A stretch of DNA of 64,000 nt from Bacillota bacterium (GTDB taxonomy: Bacteria > Bacillota > Clostridia > Lachnospirales > Lachnospiraceae). Location of the stretch: contig JAEZNB010000011.1 of NCBI GenBank assembly GCA_023441965.1, forward strand, positions 3,230-67,229, written 5' to 3'. Below, piece after piece: positions 1 to 7,198 of this stretch. The first letter of the stretch is position 1, and the number at the start of each line of letters is the position of its first letter. The notes beneath the pieces were generated by a model. That model worked only from the letters and a program-made list of their open reading frames with translations, was not told the DNA's origin and did not search any database. A program made the translations under genes and the position numbers.

Positions 1-1
1 T

Positions 2-109
2 GATGATTTCGGAGCCCCCGGTCATATCCGTCTGTCCTATGCGATTTCCATGGAACAGATCCAGAAGGGCCTTGACCGTGTAGAAGAGTTCCTGAAGGCT
101 TTAGCATAA
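2..109 (+). CDS. C-terminal fragment of a class I/II PLP aminotransferase (5' end outside window)
   Basis: Only the last 35 codons lie in the window, read in the frame that starts at base 2 and stops with TAA at 107-109. The peptide has the pattern GHIRLSYA followed by an amphipathic helix (MEQIQKGLDRVEEFL), which is the usual C-terminus of fold-type I aminotransferases of the aspartate aminotransferase group; the Arg of IRLSYA corresponds to the conserved substrate carboxylate-binding arginine of that family. The exact substrate cannot be told from this fragment. A strong intrinsic terminator follows about 85 bases downstream, so this is the end of a transcription unit. Confidence 0.75.
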   Translation, partial: DDFGAPGHIRLSYAISMEQIQKGLDRVEEFLKALA

Positions 110-194
110 GAAGCTTAGACTTGATTTATATCAGCCAAAGCAGAAAACGGCAGAATGAAATAAGCGGAGGCATATAAATAACTTCATCTTACTT

Positions 195-245
195 ATAAAA
201 GAAAGGTTTTGCACGAAGATATGCGATGCAAAACCTTTCTTTTAT
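195..245 (+). terminator. Long perfect inverted repeat, intrinsic terminator
   Basis: A perfect 19-bp stem (195-213 with 227-245) surrounds a 13-base loop. The 3' arm contains its own TTTCTTTTAT run. The stem is near-symmetric (A-rich 5' flank, T-rich 3' flank), so it could end transcription from either strand; here it closes the aminotransferase gene. Confidence 0.8.
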
Positions 246-317
246 CCGGTATATTCTATAATGAAACGATTAAGTTGCTAAATTTTCGAAAATAATCGGT
301 AATAATATTCGGAACAC

Positions 318-346
318 TTGCTAATTGTTATAAAATGTAATATCAT
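318..346 (+). promoter_or_regulatory. Candidate sigma-A promoter of proC
   Basis: TTGCTA (318-323) and TATCAT (341-346) are separated by 17 bases, about 30 bases before the proC start. The -10 box matches the consensus at 5 of 6 positions and the -35 box at 4 of 6. This is a prediction only; a second AT-rich possibility starts at 275. Confidence 0.4.
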
Positions 347-378
347 TATGTTAACATGAATGTGAAAGAAGGATGAAT

Positions 379-1185
379 ATGGCATTATTTGGTGTGATTG
401 GTGTCGGTAATATGGGATATCCACTGTTCAAGGCTGCGATCAGAAGCTTTGGAAGCGGTGAGGTAATATATTCGGAACCCTACGTGGTAAAGAGGCAAGA
501 GGTAGAGAAGGAGACCGGCATAGCAGCCTGTCAGGATAATATTGCTTTGGTGAAGAACTGTAAGTATCTCTTATTGGCAGTAAAGCCTCAGTTTTTCCCG
601 GAGGTCTTAAAGGAAATAAAAGCTTATGTGAGCAAAGAGCATATCTTGATCTCCATCGCAGCCGGAGTTACGATTGATACGATTCGGCAGGAGCTGTCTG
701 AGAAAGTCAGGATTGTCCGTGCCATGCCAAATACTCCCGCTATGGTGAATCAGGGGATGACCGGAATCTGCTTTTTGAAGTCAGACTTTTCAGATGAGGA
801 GAAGGAAGTATTGTTCCGCTTCTTTGGCTCCTATGGTAAATATGAAGTATTTGACGAAGCCCTGATGAATGCGGTGGTATGTGCAAACGGCAGCTCACCG
901 GCTTATGTTTATATGTTCATTGAGGCTTTGGCAGACAGTGTCGTAAAATATGGAATTCCCAGAGACAAGGCTTACCTGCTGGCCGCCCAGACAGTTCTGG
1001 GTGCTGCAGTCATGGTCCTTGAGACCGGAGACCATCCCGGGAAGCTGAAGGATAATGTATGTTCTCCGGGAGGCACGACGATTGCTGCGGTCAGTGCTCT
1101 GGAGGAGCACGGCTTCCGGAACGCTGTGATTAAGGCGACGGATGCCTGCTATGAGAAGGCAGTCAGCCTAAGCAAAAAGAATTAG
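379..1185 (+). CDS. proC: Pyrroline-5-carboxylate reductase (proline biosynthesis)
   Basis: This enzyme reduces 1-pyrroline-5-carboxylate to L-proline with NAD(P)H, the last step of proline synthesis in the cytosol. The N-terminus has the Rossmann nucleotide-binding motif GVIGVGNMG; the middle has the family signature around RAMPNTPA, and the C-terminal helical domain carries SPGGTTIAA, which is typical of P5CR. About 268 residues is normal for the family. An ATG at 373 directly abuts the Shine-Dalgarno GAAAGAAGG (364-372), leaving no spacer, so the ATG at 379 (6 bases away from AAGG) is the likelier start. It is followed at 57 bases by the Nudix gene; proC, Nudix hydrolase, spoIIM and xerD lie on one strand. 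Confidence 0.95.
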   Translation: MALFGVIGVGNMGYPLFKAAIRSFGSGEVIYSEPYVVKRQEVEKETGIAACQDNIALVKNCKYLLLAVKPQFFPEVLKEIKAYVSKEHILISIAAGVTIDTIRQELSEKVRIVRAMPNTPAMVNQGMTGICFLKSDFSDEEKEVLFRFFGSYGKYEVFDEALMNAVVCANGSSPAYVYMFIEALADSVVKYGIPRDKAYLLAAQTVLGAAVMVLETGDHPGKLKDNVCSPGGTTIAAVSALEEHGFRNAVIKATDACYEKAVSLSKKN

Positions 1186-1242
1186 CTTAGATGGGCTGTA
1201 GGAACACAGCCGCAGATATGAGAAATGATTGACGGAGGAGCT

Positions 1243-1776
1243 ATGGACCAGTTAAAGCGTTTGAACAGAGAGTTAGCCCTAAAGGGCAATATCATAGATT
1301 TTTACAGAGATACGATTGAAGTGAACGGTGAGAGGATCACCACCTTTGATTACATCGATCACAAAGGTGCTTCAGCCATGATTCCCGTGGATCAGGACGG
1401 AAAAATCCTGATGGTCAGACAATACCGGAATGCCATCGACAGCGAAACCCTGGAGATTCCTGCCGGATGCCTAAATCCGGGAGAGGATAACAGGACCTGT
1501 GCGATCAGAGAATGCGAGGAAGAGACCGGATATCAGGCAGGTGAGGTCCACCATCTGATTGATCTATATACAACGGTTGCTTTCAGTAATGAGAAGATCT
1601 GTATCTTCTACACGACGGGGATCAAACCCAGTAGTCAGAACTTAGATGAGGATGAGTTCGTATCGGTGGAAAGACACAGCCTGGAGGACCTGATCAGCAT
1701 GATTTATGACGGCAGGATCATGGATGCAAAGACCATTGCAGCCTTACTGGCTTACAAGATAAAGATCGGGGGATAG
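1243..1776 (+). CDS. Nudix hydrolase, ADP-ribose pyrophosphatase type
   Basis: The protein (about 177 residues) contains a full-consensus Nudix box, GCLNPGE then RECEEETGY, fitting G-x5-E-x7-R-E-x-x-E-E-x-G, which binds the divalent metal and hydrolyses nucleoside diphosphates linked to another moiety. The upstream segment (DHKGASAMIPV, RQYRNAID) resembles ADP-ribose pyrophosphatases (NudF/YqkG group), which turn ADP-ribose into AMP and ribose-5-phosphate. In Bacillus the nudF gene also lies close to spoIIM and xerD (established knowledge), supporting the assignment. An ATG at 1225 opens the frame, but GGAGG at 1234-1238 sits inside that extension and points to the ATG at 1243. Substrate specificity is inferred, not shown. 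Confidence 0.85.
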   Translation: MDQLKRLNRELALKGNIIDFYRDTIEVNGERITTFDYIDHKGASAMIPVDQDGKILMVRQYRNAIDSETLEIPAGCLNPGEDNRTCAIRECEEETGYQAGEVHHLIDLYTTVAFSNEKICIFYTTGIKPSSQNLDEDEFVSVERHSLEDLISMIYDGRIMDAKTIAALLAYKIKIGG

Positions 1777-1862
1777 AGAACTCCTGATTGTTTCGCCGGC
1801 TTGTTCTATTTTTCTGATTCTGTCATATCTTCTATAGAGGATATCTGGCAGGATGAAAGGAA

Positions 1863-2474
1863 ATGGTACAGTTCAAATCACAATTACGCCGGCTAAATAT
1901 GTTTCAGATGGCAGTCATTTTATTAATCCTGGGATTATTCTTCGGGATCTTGGCAGCGAATATATTTCATGACAGCTATGATAGGAAGATGACGGAATAC
2001 CAGAGCATTATATTTACGGAGATTGCACGAAGCAGTATTGACTACGGTGGCTTGTTCCTCTATGTCTTAGGGCAGAATTTTAAGGAATTTGTTCTATTCT
2101 GGTTGCTCTCCATCACGATTCTGGGTGTTCCGTATATGGTTATAAAACTAATCGCCTTTGGCTTCACATCAGGCTTTTTTATCTCTGCGGTTGCGATGCA
2201 GTACGGCTTTAAGGGACTATTACTGATTCTGGTATATCCCTTCCCCCATGGGCTGCTGTATCTGCCGATCTCAATGTTATGTCTCTATAAAGGTTATGGG
2301 CTGTGCAGGACGATTTATTATGAGAAGAGGAACTATATGGGAACCATTGTGCAGCAGCTTAAGCAGAACTTCCTGTTTATGCTGGTAATGGCGGCCCTGC
2401 TCCTGCTGGCTTCCGTGCTGGAAGCCTATGTCGGCTCTTATTTACTGAAGAAAACACTGAATTTATTTACTTAA
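1863..2474 (+). CDS. spoIIM: Stage II sporulation protein M
   Basis: SpoIIM is a polytopic membrane protein that, with SpoIIP and SpoIID, forms the DMP machine that remodels peptidoglycan during engulfment of the forespore. This 203-residue protein has four to five strongly hydrophobic segments (roughly residues 13-33, 74-95, 100-116, 120-140 and 170-190) and the conserved PFPHGLLYLP turn seen in SpoIIM/DUF95 proteins, where a histidine-containing loop joins two helices. The start is preceded by AAAGG at only 2 bases, a tight spacing. It lies between the Nudix gene and the XerD-like gene, as in other endospore formers. Presence of this gene is direct evidence for a sporulating host. Confidence 0.9.
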   Translation: MVQFKSQLRRLNMFQMAVILLILGLFFGILAANIFHDSYDRKMTEYQSIIFTEIARSSIDYGGLFLYVLGQNFKEFVLFWLLSITILGVPYMVIKLIAFGFTSGFFISAVAMQYGFKGLLLILVYPFPHGLLYLPISMLCLYKGYGLCRTIYYEKRNYMGTIVQQLKQNFLFMLVMAALLLLASVLEAYVGSYLLKKTLNLFT

Positions 2475-2528
2475 GAAGGCTCCAATTGTTTCAGGTGATA
2501 TCATCATTGGCAAATGAGGAGGTAGGAA

Positions 2529-3404
2529 ATGAATCAGTATATCAGCAGTTTTGTTACATATCTTCGGGAGATCAAACATGCTTCAGCAAATACTATAGGG
2601 GCGTATCAGAATGACTTGAAGAAGCTGGCGGCATATCTGGATAAGCAGGGCATAGGGTCAGTACAGAAAATCAGCGAAACCAGCCTGAATTCTTATATTC
2701 TTTCCCTGGAGAAGGATGGGATGACGCCTGCCTCTGTATCCAGAAATATTGCCTCCATCAAAGCATTTCTGCTGTACCTATTAAAGACTGGAGTGATCAG
2801 CGGGGATCCCTCTGAACGGCTTCGACCACCGAAGGTGATTAAGAAGGCTCCGCAGATTATACCGACCGACTTGATAGATCGCCTGTTACAGCAGCCCGAT
2901 ACGAAGACCCATAAGGGCCTGCGTGATAAAGCCATGCTGGAGCTGCTTTATGCAACCGGCATGAAGGTGTCCGAGCTGATCACCATTAAGATAGGGGACA
3001 TCAATCTGGTCGGCAGATATCTGGTCTGCGGAGTGAAACGGGAGAGGCTGGTACCCTTTGGGAAGGCTGCCAAGTCTGCTTTGCAGGAGTATATGAAGAT
3101 AAGAGAAGGTGCCTTTGTTAAGAAGCCTACAGAGATGCTGTTCCTGAATTCCTCTGGGGAGCAGCTGACCAGACAGGGCTTCTGGAAGATATTGAAGGCA
3201 TATGCGAATGAGGTTGGAATTGGGGAGATCAATCCGAACATCATCAGACATTCCTTTGCTGCACATCTGCTTGATAACGGTGCCGATCTCTTAAGTGTCC
3301 AGGAATTCTTAGGTCACGCAGATATCAGCACGACTCAGCTTTATCTGGCCCGTAGCTATAAGAACAGCAGGGATGTCTATATGAACTCCCATCCGAGGGC
3401 ATAA
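2529..3404 (+). CDS. xerD: XerD-like tyrosine recombinase with a degenerate catalytic site
   Basis: Length (291 residues), the N-terminal SAM-like core-binding domain (about 1-90) and the C-terminal catalytic fold (about 110-285, ending in HPRA as in E. coli XerD) identify a Xer family protein, which normally resolves chromosome dimers at dif with XerC. GAGGAGGTAGGAA gives a good start at 2529. Three of the six catalytic positions differ from XerD: the first Arg of ATGLRVSEL is Lys146 (ATGMKVSEL), the hairpin Lys of GKGNKER is Gly168 (CGVKRER), and the His of HxxR is Asn237 (NIIR). Arg240, His263 and the nucleophile Tyr272 are kept. Whether it still recombines DNA is unknown. Its place next to spoIIM is conserved in endospore formers. 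Confidence 0.85.
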   Translation: MNQYISSFVTYLREIKHASANTIGAYQNDLKKLAAYLDKQGIGSVQKISETSLNSYILSLEKDGMTPASVSRNIASIKAFLLYLLKTGVISGDPSERLRPPKVIKKAPQIIPTDLIDRLLQQPDTKTHKGLRDKAMLELLYATGMKVSELITIKIGDINLVGRYLVCGVKRERLVPFGKAAKSALQEYMKIREGAFVKKPTEMLFLNSSGEQLTRQGFWKILKAYANEVGIGEINPNIIRHSFAAHLLDNGADLLSVQEFLGHADISTTQLYLARSYKNSRDVYMNSHPRA

Positions 3405-3444
3405 GTGACTTTTAGATAGATTGAAGAATAGAAATGATACCCAT

Positions 3445-3489
3445 AGACGTATTACAGCATATTTGAGTGTTGTGATACGTCTTTTTTTT
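3445..3489 (+). terminator. Intrinsic terminator after the XerD-like gene
   Basis: A 15-base arm starting AGACGTATTAC (3445-3459) pairs with 3468-3482 with two G-U pairs across an 8-base loop, followed by a run of eight T (3482-3489). Confidence 0.85.
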
Positions 3490-3633
3490 GTATGAATAAT
3501 AGAAAACATAAAAAATTATCAGAGCCCTTGATCTGGTAGGAGATTACTTGTTTTACTTGGGTATTGATGATGATAGAATAAATCAGGAGTACAGTCTGGC
3601 ATCTGATACGGATTAATATGTATCTTCAGTTAA

Positions 3634-3684
3634 AAGGTATCAGACATCCTGAACAGCAATTCGTTCATGATGCCTGATACCTTA
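3634..3684 (-). terminator. Intrinsic terminator of the DAHP synthase gene
   Basis: A 15-base stem (3634-3648 with 3670-3684, one mismatch) lies just downstream of the minus-strand stop codon, and on the minus strand it runs into CCTTTTAACT. It faces the xerD terminator, so the two convergent units are well separated. Confidence 0.75.
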
Positions 3685-3688
3685 CATT

Positions 3689-4717
3689 TTATAGTCCATC
3701 TGCAATTGTGTAGATCAGCTTTTCGGAATCTTCCCAGCCCAGGCAGGGATCAGTGATGGATTTGCCGTAGGTATGCTCGCTTACCTTCTGGCTGCCACCT
3801 TCGATATAGCTTTCAATCATCACACCCTTGACCAGCTTGGCTATCTCCGGGGATACCCTCCTGCTGTGGAGCACCTCCTTGACAATTCTGGGTTGCTCAG
3901 CATATAGCTTATTGGAGTTGGCATGGTTCGCATCAATGATACAGGTGGGATTTGATAGCTCCCGTTTGTTATACATATTTACGAGGCGGATCAGGTCCTC
4001 ATAATGGTAGTTGGGTATGGACTGTCCATGCTTATTCACAGCACCACGCAGGATGGTATGAGCGAGAGGATTACCGGAGGTAACCACCTCCCAGGTGCGG
4101 TACAGGAAGGTATGACTTGCTTGAGCAGCGACGACTGAGTTCAACATAACTGAGAAGTCACCGCTGGTCGGGTTCTTCATACCGGCAGGTACATCCATAC
4201 CACTGATGGTCAGTCTGTGTTGCTGATCCTCCACAGAACGGGCTCCGACAGCCACATAGGAAAGAACATCCTCCACATAGGGCCAGTTCTCAGGGTAGAG
4301 CATCTCATCCGCAGCAGTCAGACCGCTTTCGGCAATCGCCCGAAGATGCATCTTCCGCATGGCAATCAGACCCTCCTGCAGATCCGGCTCCTTCATGGGA
4401 TCAGGCTGATGCACGATGCCCTTATAGCCTTCCCCGGTGGTGCGGGGTTTGTTCGTATAGATCCTGGGAATTAAGATCAGCTTATCTTCAACCTTCTCCT
4501 GAACCTTCGCGAGGCGGTAGATATAATCGCAGACAGCGTCCTCATTATCGGCAGAACAGGGACCGATGATGACCAGAAATCGATCGGATTCTCCAGTTAT
4601 GATATCTTTAATCTTTTTATCACGTTCCTTCTTACGAAGAACGTCCCGGGCAGGCATAGGATAAGCCCTGACCAAATCCTCCGGAGAGATTACTTCCTTA
4701 ATGAATTTAAAGCTCAT
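3689..4717 (-). CDS. aroF: 3-deoxy-7-phosphoheptulonate (DAHP) synthase, class I alpha
   Basis: This enzyme condenses phosphoenolpyruvate and erythrose-4-phosphate to DAHP, the first step of the shikimate pathway. The 342-residue protein matches the E. coli AroF/AroG/AroH type: IIGPCSADN near residue 51, PRIYTNKPRTTGEGYKG (PEP and phosphate binding), the metal-ligand Cys of GPCS and His of DANHANS, and a conserved SDFSVMLNSV-like segment. The start has AAAGGGTG 7 bases upstream. It is a single gene on the minus strand between convergent and divergent neighbours, so it is transcribed alone. The feedback specificity (Phe, Tyr or Trp) cannot be read from sequence by eye; the symbol aroF is used in a generic sense. 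Confidence 0.93.
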   Translation of the reverse strand: MSFKFIKEVISPEDLVRAYPMPARDVLRKKERDKKIKDIITGESDRFLVIIGPCSADNEDAVCDYIYRLAKVQEKVEDKLILIPRIYTNKPRTTGEGYKGIVHQPDPMKEPDLQEGLIAMRKMHLRAIAESGLTAADEMLYPENWPYVEDVLSYVAVGARSVEDQQHRLTISGMDVPAGMKNPTSGDFSVMLNSVVAAQASHTFLYRTWEVVTSGNPLAHTILRGAVNKHGQSIPNYHYEDLIRLVNMYNKRELSNPTCIIDANHANSNKLYAEQPRIVKEVLHSRRVSPEIAKLVKGVMIESYIEGGSQKVSEHTYGKSITDPCLGWEDSEKLIYTIADGL

Positions 4718-4858
4718 AGCATTTCACCCTTTCTGATAGTTGATTTATTTTATAACGATTTCACCGCTTCGTCAACTCTTACCTATTAAGAAATGGAAAA
4801 AATATCATAGGGAATGCAATTGTCTTATTGTGAAATATTCGCCTTATCATGAATTCTA

Positions 4859-4867
4859 TGCTATAAT
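4859..4867 (+). promoter_or_regulatory. Extended -10 promoter before the pyrimidine phosphorylase gene
   Basis: TGCTATAAT (4859-4867) is a perfect extended -10 element (TGnTATAAT). No good -35 hexamer exists at 16-18 bases, which is tolerated by extended -10 promoters. Just downstream, CCTCAT and ATGAGG (4877-4882 and 4885-4890) form a compact palindrome near the expected transcript start. Confidence 0.6.
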
Positions 4868-4956
4868 AGAGTAATCCCTCATACATGAGGACCGGGCCAT
4901 AGGGTAATGCTAATGCTTAATACCAGAGAAATAAGAACAAACGGAGCGAGAAGAAT

Positions 4957-6282
4957 ATGCAGATGTATGATTTGATACAAAAGAAAAAGAAGAAGGAAGC
5001 CCTAAACAAAGAGGAAATAGCTTATATCATTCAGGGTTATACCGAAGGGGCGATACCGGATTATCAGATGTCTGCCCTTCTGATGGCGATCTGCCTGAAT
5101 GGGATGGACCATGAAGAAACTGCTGCCCTGACGATTGCTATGGCAAACAGCGGAGATATGCTGGATCTGTCAGGGATTCACGGGGTTAAGGTGGATAAGC
5201 ACAGTACAGGAGGCGTAGGAGATAAGACCTCTCTGGTCTTAGGTCCCATGGTGGCAGCTCTGGGGATTCCTGTGGCAAAGATGTCCGGAAGAGGACTGGG
5301 ACATACCGGAGGTACCATAGATAAGCTTGAGAGCTTTCCGGGCTTTTCTACCTCCCTTACACCGGAGCAGTTCATCGATAATGTCAATAGAATCAAGATG
5401 GCGATCGTGGGTCAGACAGCCAATCTGGCGCCTGCGGATAAGAAGCTTTATGCTTTACGGGATGTGACAGCCACTGTTGATAATATCTCTCTGATAGCCA
5501 GCAGCATCATGAGCAAGAAGCTGGCATCCGGGTCAGATGTCATCGTTCTGGATGTGAAGACCGGAAGCGGAGCCTTTATGAAGACCTATGAGGATTCCCT
5601 TGCTCTGGCGAAAGAGATGGTACAGATCGGAACCATCGCCGGCAGAACCACCTATGCGGTGATTACAGATATGAACCAGCCTTTGGGAAATATGGTCGGG
5701 AATACGTTGGAGGTGAAGGAGGCCATTCTTACCTTGAGCGGTGAGGGCCCCAAGGATCTGCTGGAGGTCAGCCTGACCTTAGCCTCCTATATGCTTTTGG
5801 GTGCCGGGCTGGCAGCCTCTGTGGAGGAGGCACGAGCCACCCTTCAGGCAACGATCGATAGCCGGAGTGCACTAAAAAAGTTTGCTGAATTTGTTGAGGC
5901 ACAGGGCGGGAACAGTGATTCTGTTTATCATCCTGAGCTGTTTGAACGGGCAAGGATAGAGGAGAAGGTTTTGGCCCCAGAGGACGGATTTATCACCTAT
6001 ATCCATACGGATGAGATCGGTATGACCTCTCTGCTTCTGGGTGGAGGAAGACTTACGAAGGAAAGTACCATCGATCTCTCCGTAGGCATAGAGCTGAAGA
6101 AGAAGCTGGGCGATCCGGTGGAGAAGGGAGATGTGCTGGCAGTGCTGTATGCGAATGACCGGGAGAAGCTGGCCCAAGCGAAGCAACGCTTCCTGGAGGC
6201 TTATGTCATCGGCAAGGAACCACCGGCACAGAAGAGATATGTATATTCCGTTGTAACAAAGGACGGAGTTCTACAAATGTAG
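4957..6282 (+). CDS. pdp: Pyrimidine-nucleoside (thymidine) phosphorylase
   Basis: The enzyme cleaves uridine, thymidine or deoxyuridine with phosphate to the base and (deoxy)ribose-1-phosphate, serving pyrimidine salvage. The 441-residue protein has the signature region KVDKHSTGGVGDKTSL with the phosphate-binding residues, SGRGLGHTGGT, and the C-terminal PYNP domain. Thymidine-only phosphorylases and the broad pyrimidine enzyme share these motifs; the KHSTGGVGDKTSL form and 430-440 length fit the Bacillus Pdp type. GGAGCGAG lies about 8 bases upstream of ATG 4957; a second ATG at 4963 is also possible. It is a monocistronic unit, with an extended -10 promoter upstream and a long inverted repeat downstream. 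Confidence 0.93.
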   Translation: MQMYDLIQKKKKKEALNKEEIAYIIQGYTEGAIPDYQMSALLMAICLNGMDHEETAALTIAMANSGDMLDLSGIHGVKVDKHSTGGVGDKTSLVLGPMVAALGIPVAKMSGRGLGHTGGTIDKLESFPGFSTSLTPEQFIDNVNRIKMAIVGQTANLAPADKKLYALRDVTATVDNISLIASSIMSKKLASGSDVIVLDVKTGSGAFMKTYEDSLALAKEMVQIGTIAGRTTYAVITDMNQPLGNMVGNTLEVKEAILTLSGEGPKDLLEVSLTLASYMLLGAGLAASVEEARATLQATIDSRSALKKFAEFVEAQGGNSDSVYHPELFERARIEEKVLAPEDGFITYIHTDEIGMTSLLLGGGRLTKESTIDLSVGIELKKKLGDPVEKGDVLAVLYANDREKLAQAKQRFLEAYVIGKEPPAQKRYVYSVVTKDGVLQM

Positions 6283-6291
6283 TAAGATAGT

Positions 6292-6389
6292 AATACACCT
6301 TATGTTTTCCTAAGCAAGACACCTGATTTCTAGTGACAGGAGGCTGCTCCATGATCGGTTCATGTTGGAAAGCATAAGGTGTATTTTAT
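6292..6389 (+). terminator. Long-armed inverted repeat after pdp, probable terminator
   Basis: Arms 6292-6304 (AATACACCTTATG) and 6373-6385 are perfectly complementary, extended by six weaker pairs, with a loop of about 55 bases that itself contains GGAG-GCTG-CTCC. The 3' arm ends in TTTTATATT. The large loop is unusual for a terminator. Confidence 0.6.
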
Positions 6390-6456
6390 ATTCTATGGTA
6401 GTTCTAACCCCGGTTCAATTCCGCTATTTCACAACATATGATATAAGAGCAGAATA

Positions 6457-6493
6457 AATACCTTACGGAATACTTTGTTCTTCGTAAGGTATT
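6457..6493. repeat. Inverted repeat upstream of the Ig-like protein gene
   Basis: AATACCTTACG (6457-6467) is exactly mirrored by CGTAAGGTATT (6483-6493). There is no T-run downstream on the plus strand. It ends 21 bases before the next start codon, so it could be an operator or a leader hairpin rather than a terminator. Confidence 0.55.
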
Positions 6494-6514
6494 GTGAAGA
6501 AGTGTGGGATATGA

Positions 6515-7090
6515 ATGAGTGATCCATGTGGGAATCCGATCAGAACTATCATAAAGAAAGGCTATAAGCTGATCATCTTGGGTTTGGCAATCCTCCTGCT
6601 AGTACGACTCCTGATAGAAAACAGCTCCCCTTATTTCCGTAAGCTATACTATCCCTTGTTTTCTGTTCACTTGAACAGACAGGATGTTACCTTGGCAAGG
6701 GGAGAAGAATATAAGCTCAGGGTGATTGGGATCAATGAGAGAGTGAAATTTTCCTCTACGGATTTCCGTGTGGCTATCGTGAATTTCAATGGCAGGATCT
6801 ATGCCTTACAGACCGGAGATTGCTTTGTGATCGCCAAAGCAGGAAAGAAGGAGTTAAAATGCAGGGTCCGGGTCCTTGATCTAAATATGAACAGGCTTAC
6901 CTTAAAGGTTGGTCAGAACAGTCGGCTGTGGATCAAGGGGCCAGGAGGCTTTCCTTCCTATAAGAGCAGTAATTCTGCTGTAGCAAAGGTCAGCAGGTTA
7001 GGGAAGGTGAAGGCAAAGGCCAGGGGCAGAGCAGTCATTACGGTAAAGGCCAGGGGGAAGATCTTTAAATGTACGGTAATCGTAAAATAG
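6515..7090 (+). CDS. Membrane-anchored protein with Big2-like (bacterial Ig) repeats
   Basis: The 191-residue protein begins with a short polar segment, then one hydrophobic helix (about residues 14-32, rich in Ile and Leu) and an extracellular part of two beta-rich repeats of about 75 residues each. The repeats contain the pattern of group 2 bacterial Ig-like domains: VTLARGEEYKL, SSTDFRVAIVN, then LTLKVGQ, SSNSAVAKVS and GRAVITVKA. Such domains mediate protein or carbohydrate contacts at the cell surface. No catalytic motif is present. The Shine-Dalgarno (GTGGGA) is weak and an out-of-frame ATG at 6511 lies close by. The next gene is a secreted carboxypeptidase, so a role at the cell envelope is plausible but unproven. 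Confidence 0.7.
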   Translation: MSDPCGNPIRTIIKKGYKLIILGLAILLLVRLLIENSSPYFRKLYYPLFSVHLNRQDVTLARGEEYKLRVIGINERVKFSSTDFRVAIVNFNGRIYALQTGDCFVIAKAGKKELKCRVRVLDLNMNRLTLKVGQNSRLWIKGPGGFPSYKSSNSAVAKVSRLGKVKAKARGRAVITVKARGKIFKCTVIVK

Positions 7091-7198
7091 AGGTAGCATC
7101 CGGTAGAAGACCGGGAATAAGACAAATATTTGATGGGTTTGTTCTAAAAACAGACAGCATGGATTAAAATATTAATAATAGAATTTTCGGAGCAATCT

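Noticed and set aside
2529..3404. XerD-like gene considered as an integrase of a mobile element
   Set aside because: Its neighbours (proC, Nudix, spoIIM) and its own length and C-terminus match the chromosomal Xer gene of endospore formers; no attachment site or phage genes are nearby.
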